Assembly (NCBI GenBank): GCA_016930735.1
Contig: JAFGGF010000041.1
Span: 1-24,513, forward strand
Source: Prolixibacteraceae bacterium
Lineage (GTDB): Bacteria; Bacteroidota; Bacteroidia; Bacteroidales; Prolixibacteraceae
DNA: 24,513 bases
Reading direction: 5' to 3'
Under the pieces are notes generated by a model, which was not told where the DNA came from, did no database searches, and saw nothing but the letters and a program-made list of their open reading frames with translations. Below are positions 23,122-24,513 of this stretch, piece after piece. A program made the translations under genes and the position numbers. Position 1 is the first letter of the stretch. The number at the start of each line of letters is the position of its first letter.

Positions 23122-23879
23122 ATCTCAATCCCGATCGGGCAGTGATCAGAACCCATAACCTCATTTAAAATAAAAGCTTTTTTAACCGAGGGTATAAACG
23201 ATTTACTTACAAGGAAATAATCGATCCTCCAGCCCACGTTCTTGGCGCGGGCTCCGGCACGGTAACTCCACCAGGAATATTTTTCAATGGCATCGGGGTA
23301 GAAATGCCGGAAAGAATCGACGAAACCACCCTGTATATAACGATCCATCCCGTCGATTTCTTCCTGCATAAAACCAGCCGATTTGTTATAATTTGGCTTC
23401 GGACGGGCCAAGTCATTGGGCTTATGTGCTACATTAAAGTCGCCGCACACAATTACAGGCTTCGATTTTTCAATGTTCTTTAAATAATTAAAAAATGCCA
23501 GATCCCATTCCTGCCGGTAACCCAGTCTTTTTAAGTCATTTCCCGAATTCGGGACATAAACATTAACCAAAAAGAACAATTCATATTCAAGGCAGATTAC
23601 ACGGCCTTCAGTATCGTGCTCCGAAATTCCAATATCCGTCGAAACATTCAATGATTTGACTTTTGAAAGAACAGCAATTCCTGAATAACCTTTCTTTTCT
23701 GCTGAATTACTGAAAACGGAATAATCGTTTAATGATTCTACTGTTTCAGCAACCTGGTCTTCCTGGGCTTTGGTTTCCTGAAGGCATAAAATATCAGGAG
23801 CAAGCGTTTTAATATCGTCATAAAAATCTTTTTTTGCTACGGCACGGATTCCGTTTACATTCCATGAGATAATTTTCAT
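23118..23879 (-). CDS. xth: Exodeoxyribonuclease III (AP endonuclease)
   Basis: Exonuclease III family enzyme of base excision repair: it cuts at abasic sites and removes 3' blocking groups using Mg2+. The 253-aa protein carries the full set of family residues: N7 in SWNVNG, E35 in LQETKA, Y108 in VNVYVPNSG, D147 and N149 in CGDFNVAH, D220 in GWRIDYFLVS, and D245-H246 in GSDHCP. The start ATG at 23879 gives MKIISWNVNGIRA, the standard N-terminus. The gene converges on the hydrolase gene and their stop codons overlap by 4 nt (TTAA at 23118-23121). A TAATTTTG at 23911-23904 on the minus strand may be its -7 box, but no good -33 box is seen. Confidence 0.96.
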   Translation of the reverse strand: MKIISWNVNGIRAVAKKDFYDDIKTLAPDILCLQETKAQEDQVAETVESLNDYSVFSNSAEKKGYSGIAVLSKVKSLNVSTDIGISEHDTEGRVICLEYELFFLVNVYVPNSGNDLKRLGYRQEWDLAFFNYLKNIEKSKPVIVCGDFNVAHKPNDLARPKPNYNKSAGFMQEEIDGMDRYIQGGFVDSFRHFYPDAIEKYSWWSYRAGARAKNVGWRIDYFLVSKSFIPSVKKAFILNEVMGSDHCPIGIEI

Positions 23880-24221
23880 TATTCTGTGTTTTTATTCAAT
23901 TAACAAAATTAATCGGCTTTTGTTAATGTCCTTATAGTATTAAACTAAATATTTTTGTTTGATTGTGATTTTTTATGGCAGACTTTTTAGATCTTATTTT
24001 CGTAATATAATTTGAAGTGTGTGGATCATAATATAGTATGTGTAGTTTTTTTAATTTGGTGTGTAGGTAAATATTAAATACATAGGCTTAATTATTACGG
24101 CTTTGTGATAAAATAAATGTTTAATATTAAAAATGATGTGAATGTTTTTAGTGATTATTTATTCACAATTTGTTGTTGATAAACAAATATTCCATAACTT
24201 TACTTTTCATAACATAAAAAT
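23880..24221. other. AT-rich intergenic region without a visible gene
   Basis: This 342-nt stretch separates divergent genes and is clearly more AT-rich than the coding DNA to its left. It holds the probable promoter region of xth (minus strand) and a candidate promoter of the next gene. Only very short open frames are present. Small inverted repeats such as GTGA-N8-TCAC (24151-24166) and TTTGTT-N7-AACAAA (24169-24187) are within chance expectation for such sequence. No tRNA, repeat array or terminator was seen. Confidence 0.7.
24173..24202 (+). promoter_or_regulatory. Candidate promoter of the 3'-edge ORF
   Basis: TTG at 24173-24175, a 19-nt spacer and TAACTTTA at 24195-24202 fit the Bacteroidota TTG-N19-TAnnTTTG pattern with one mismatch at the last base. 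The expected start is near 24209, about 13 nt before the ATG at 24222. Confidence 0.45.
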
Positions 24222-24513
24222 ATGGAAGCATCCCTACATACTGATCAGGATAAGTTCAGTAGAATTTTAGCTGAAAATGGGGATACTTTGATTAAAATTT
24301 CTAAGAATAATGAAAAGCCTGTTAAATCACTAAATGGAAATGATCTCTGGAAACTTGTGGTAAAATTTAAAGATATTGATGAGAAAGTAAATGATTTTTA
24401 CAAAAATAAACAGAATTTGTCATCATTGGATAGAGATAAAATGAGACCATTTCATGAGTATTGTAAAAAATTGAAATTTTCTCAGAAAACACAAGAATCT
24501 GAAAAAGAAGTTC
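24222..24513 (+). CDS. Unrecognised protein, N-terminal part (runs off window)
   Basis: The frame stays open from the ATG at 24222 to the window edge, giving at least 97 residues: MEASLHTDQDKFSRILAENG, then a charged sequence rich in lysine, aspartate and asparagine with LNGNDLWKLVVKFKDIDEKV and RDKMRPFHEYCKKLKF. There is no signal peptide or membrane segment, so a cytosolic, mainly helical protein is likely. I do not recognise the family. Support for a real gene comes from the candidate promoter just upstream and from an open frame of this length in AT-rich DNA, where stop codons are frequent by chance. Confidence 0.55.
   Translation, partial: MEASLHTDQDKFSRILAENGDTLIKISKNNEKPVKSLNGNDLWKLVVKFKDIDEKVNDFYKNKQNLSSLDRDKMRPFHEYCKKLKFSQKTQESEKEV

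Noticed and set aside
24151..24187. Inverted repeats GTGA-N8-TCAC and TTTGTT-N7-AACAAA as operators
   Set aside because: Short arms in very AT-rich sequence; no matching second copy or known regulator site.

Overview
The window looks like a piece of a Bacteroidota chromosome, probably close to Bacteroidales/Marinilabiliales, although the exact lineage cannot be fixed by eye. Four things point there: promoters of the TTG-N18/19-TAnnTTTG type, mostly weak or absent Shine-Dalgarno sequences, zinc-free (cysteine-poor) S14 and L36 proteins, and the gene order rpsL-rpsG-fusA-rpsJ without a tuf gene after fusA.

Layout. (1) 1-2575: the 3' part of an ABC exporter gene of the peptide/bacteriocin type, followed by a HlyD-family periplasmic adaptor gene; together they make most of a type I export system. 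(2) 2576-2858: AT-rich intergenic region with two tandem promoters sharing an unusually similar core. (3) 2859-20850: one continuous co-directional block of 33 genes in which the str, S10, spc and alpha operons of E. coli are merged: rpsL, rpsG, fusA, rpsJ, rplC, rplD, rplW, rplB, rpsS, rplV, rpsC, rplP, rpmC, rpsQ, rplN, rplX, rplE, rpsN, rpsH, rplF, rplR, rpsE, rpmD, rplO, secY, map, infA, rpmJ, rpsM, rpsK, rpsD, rpoA, rplQ. Gaps are mostly 2-30 nt, with a few overlaps; a clear Rho-independent terminator follows rplQ. (4) 20950-23121: a secreted, probable glycoside hydrolase gene of uncertain family, convergent with and overlapping by 4 nt (5) xth (exodeoxyribonuclease III) on the minus strand, 23118-23879. 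(6) 23880-24513: very AT-rich spacer with a plausible promoter and the start of an unrecognised ORF that runs off the window.

How the genes work together. The central block makes a large share of both ribosomal subunits plus the translocating GTPase EF-G, IF-1, the SecYEG channel core, the methionine aminopeptidase that trims nascent chains and the RNA polymerase alpha subunit. It is a growth-rate-linked expression unit. The flanking genes appear functionally unrelated to it.

Most of the window is conserved housekeeping DNA. No new defence or mobile system is evident. The points most worth a second look are the 112-nt rpsL-rpsG spacer, with nested complementary segments where S7 autoregulates in E. 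coli; the twin str promoters; the 100-residue charged tail on L17; the secreted hydrolase, whose promoter appears to borrow the terminator T-tract; and the AT-rich 3' end with an unknown ORF.
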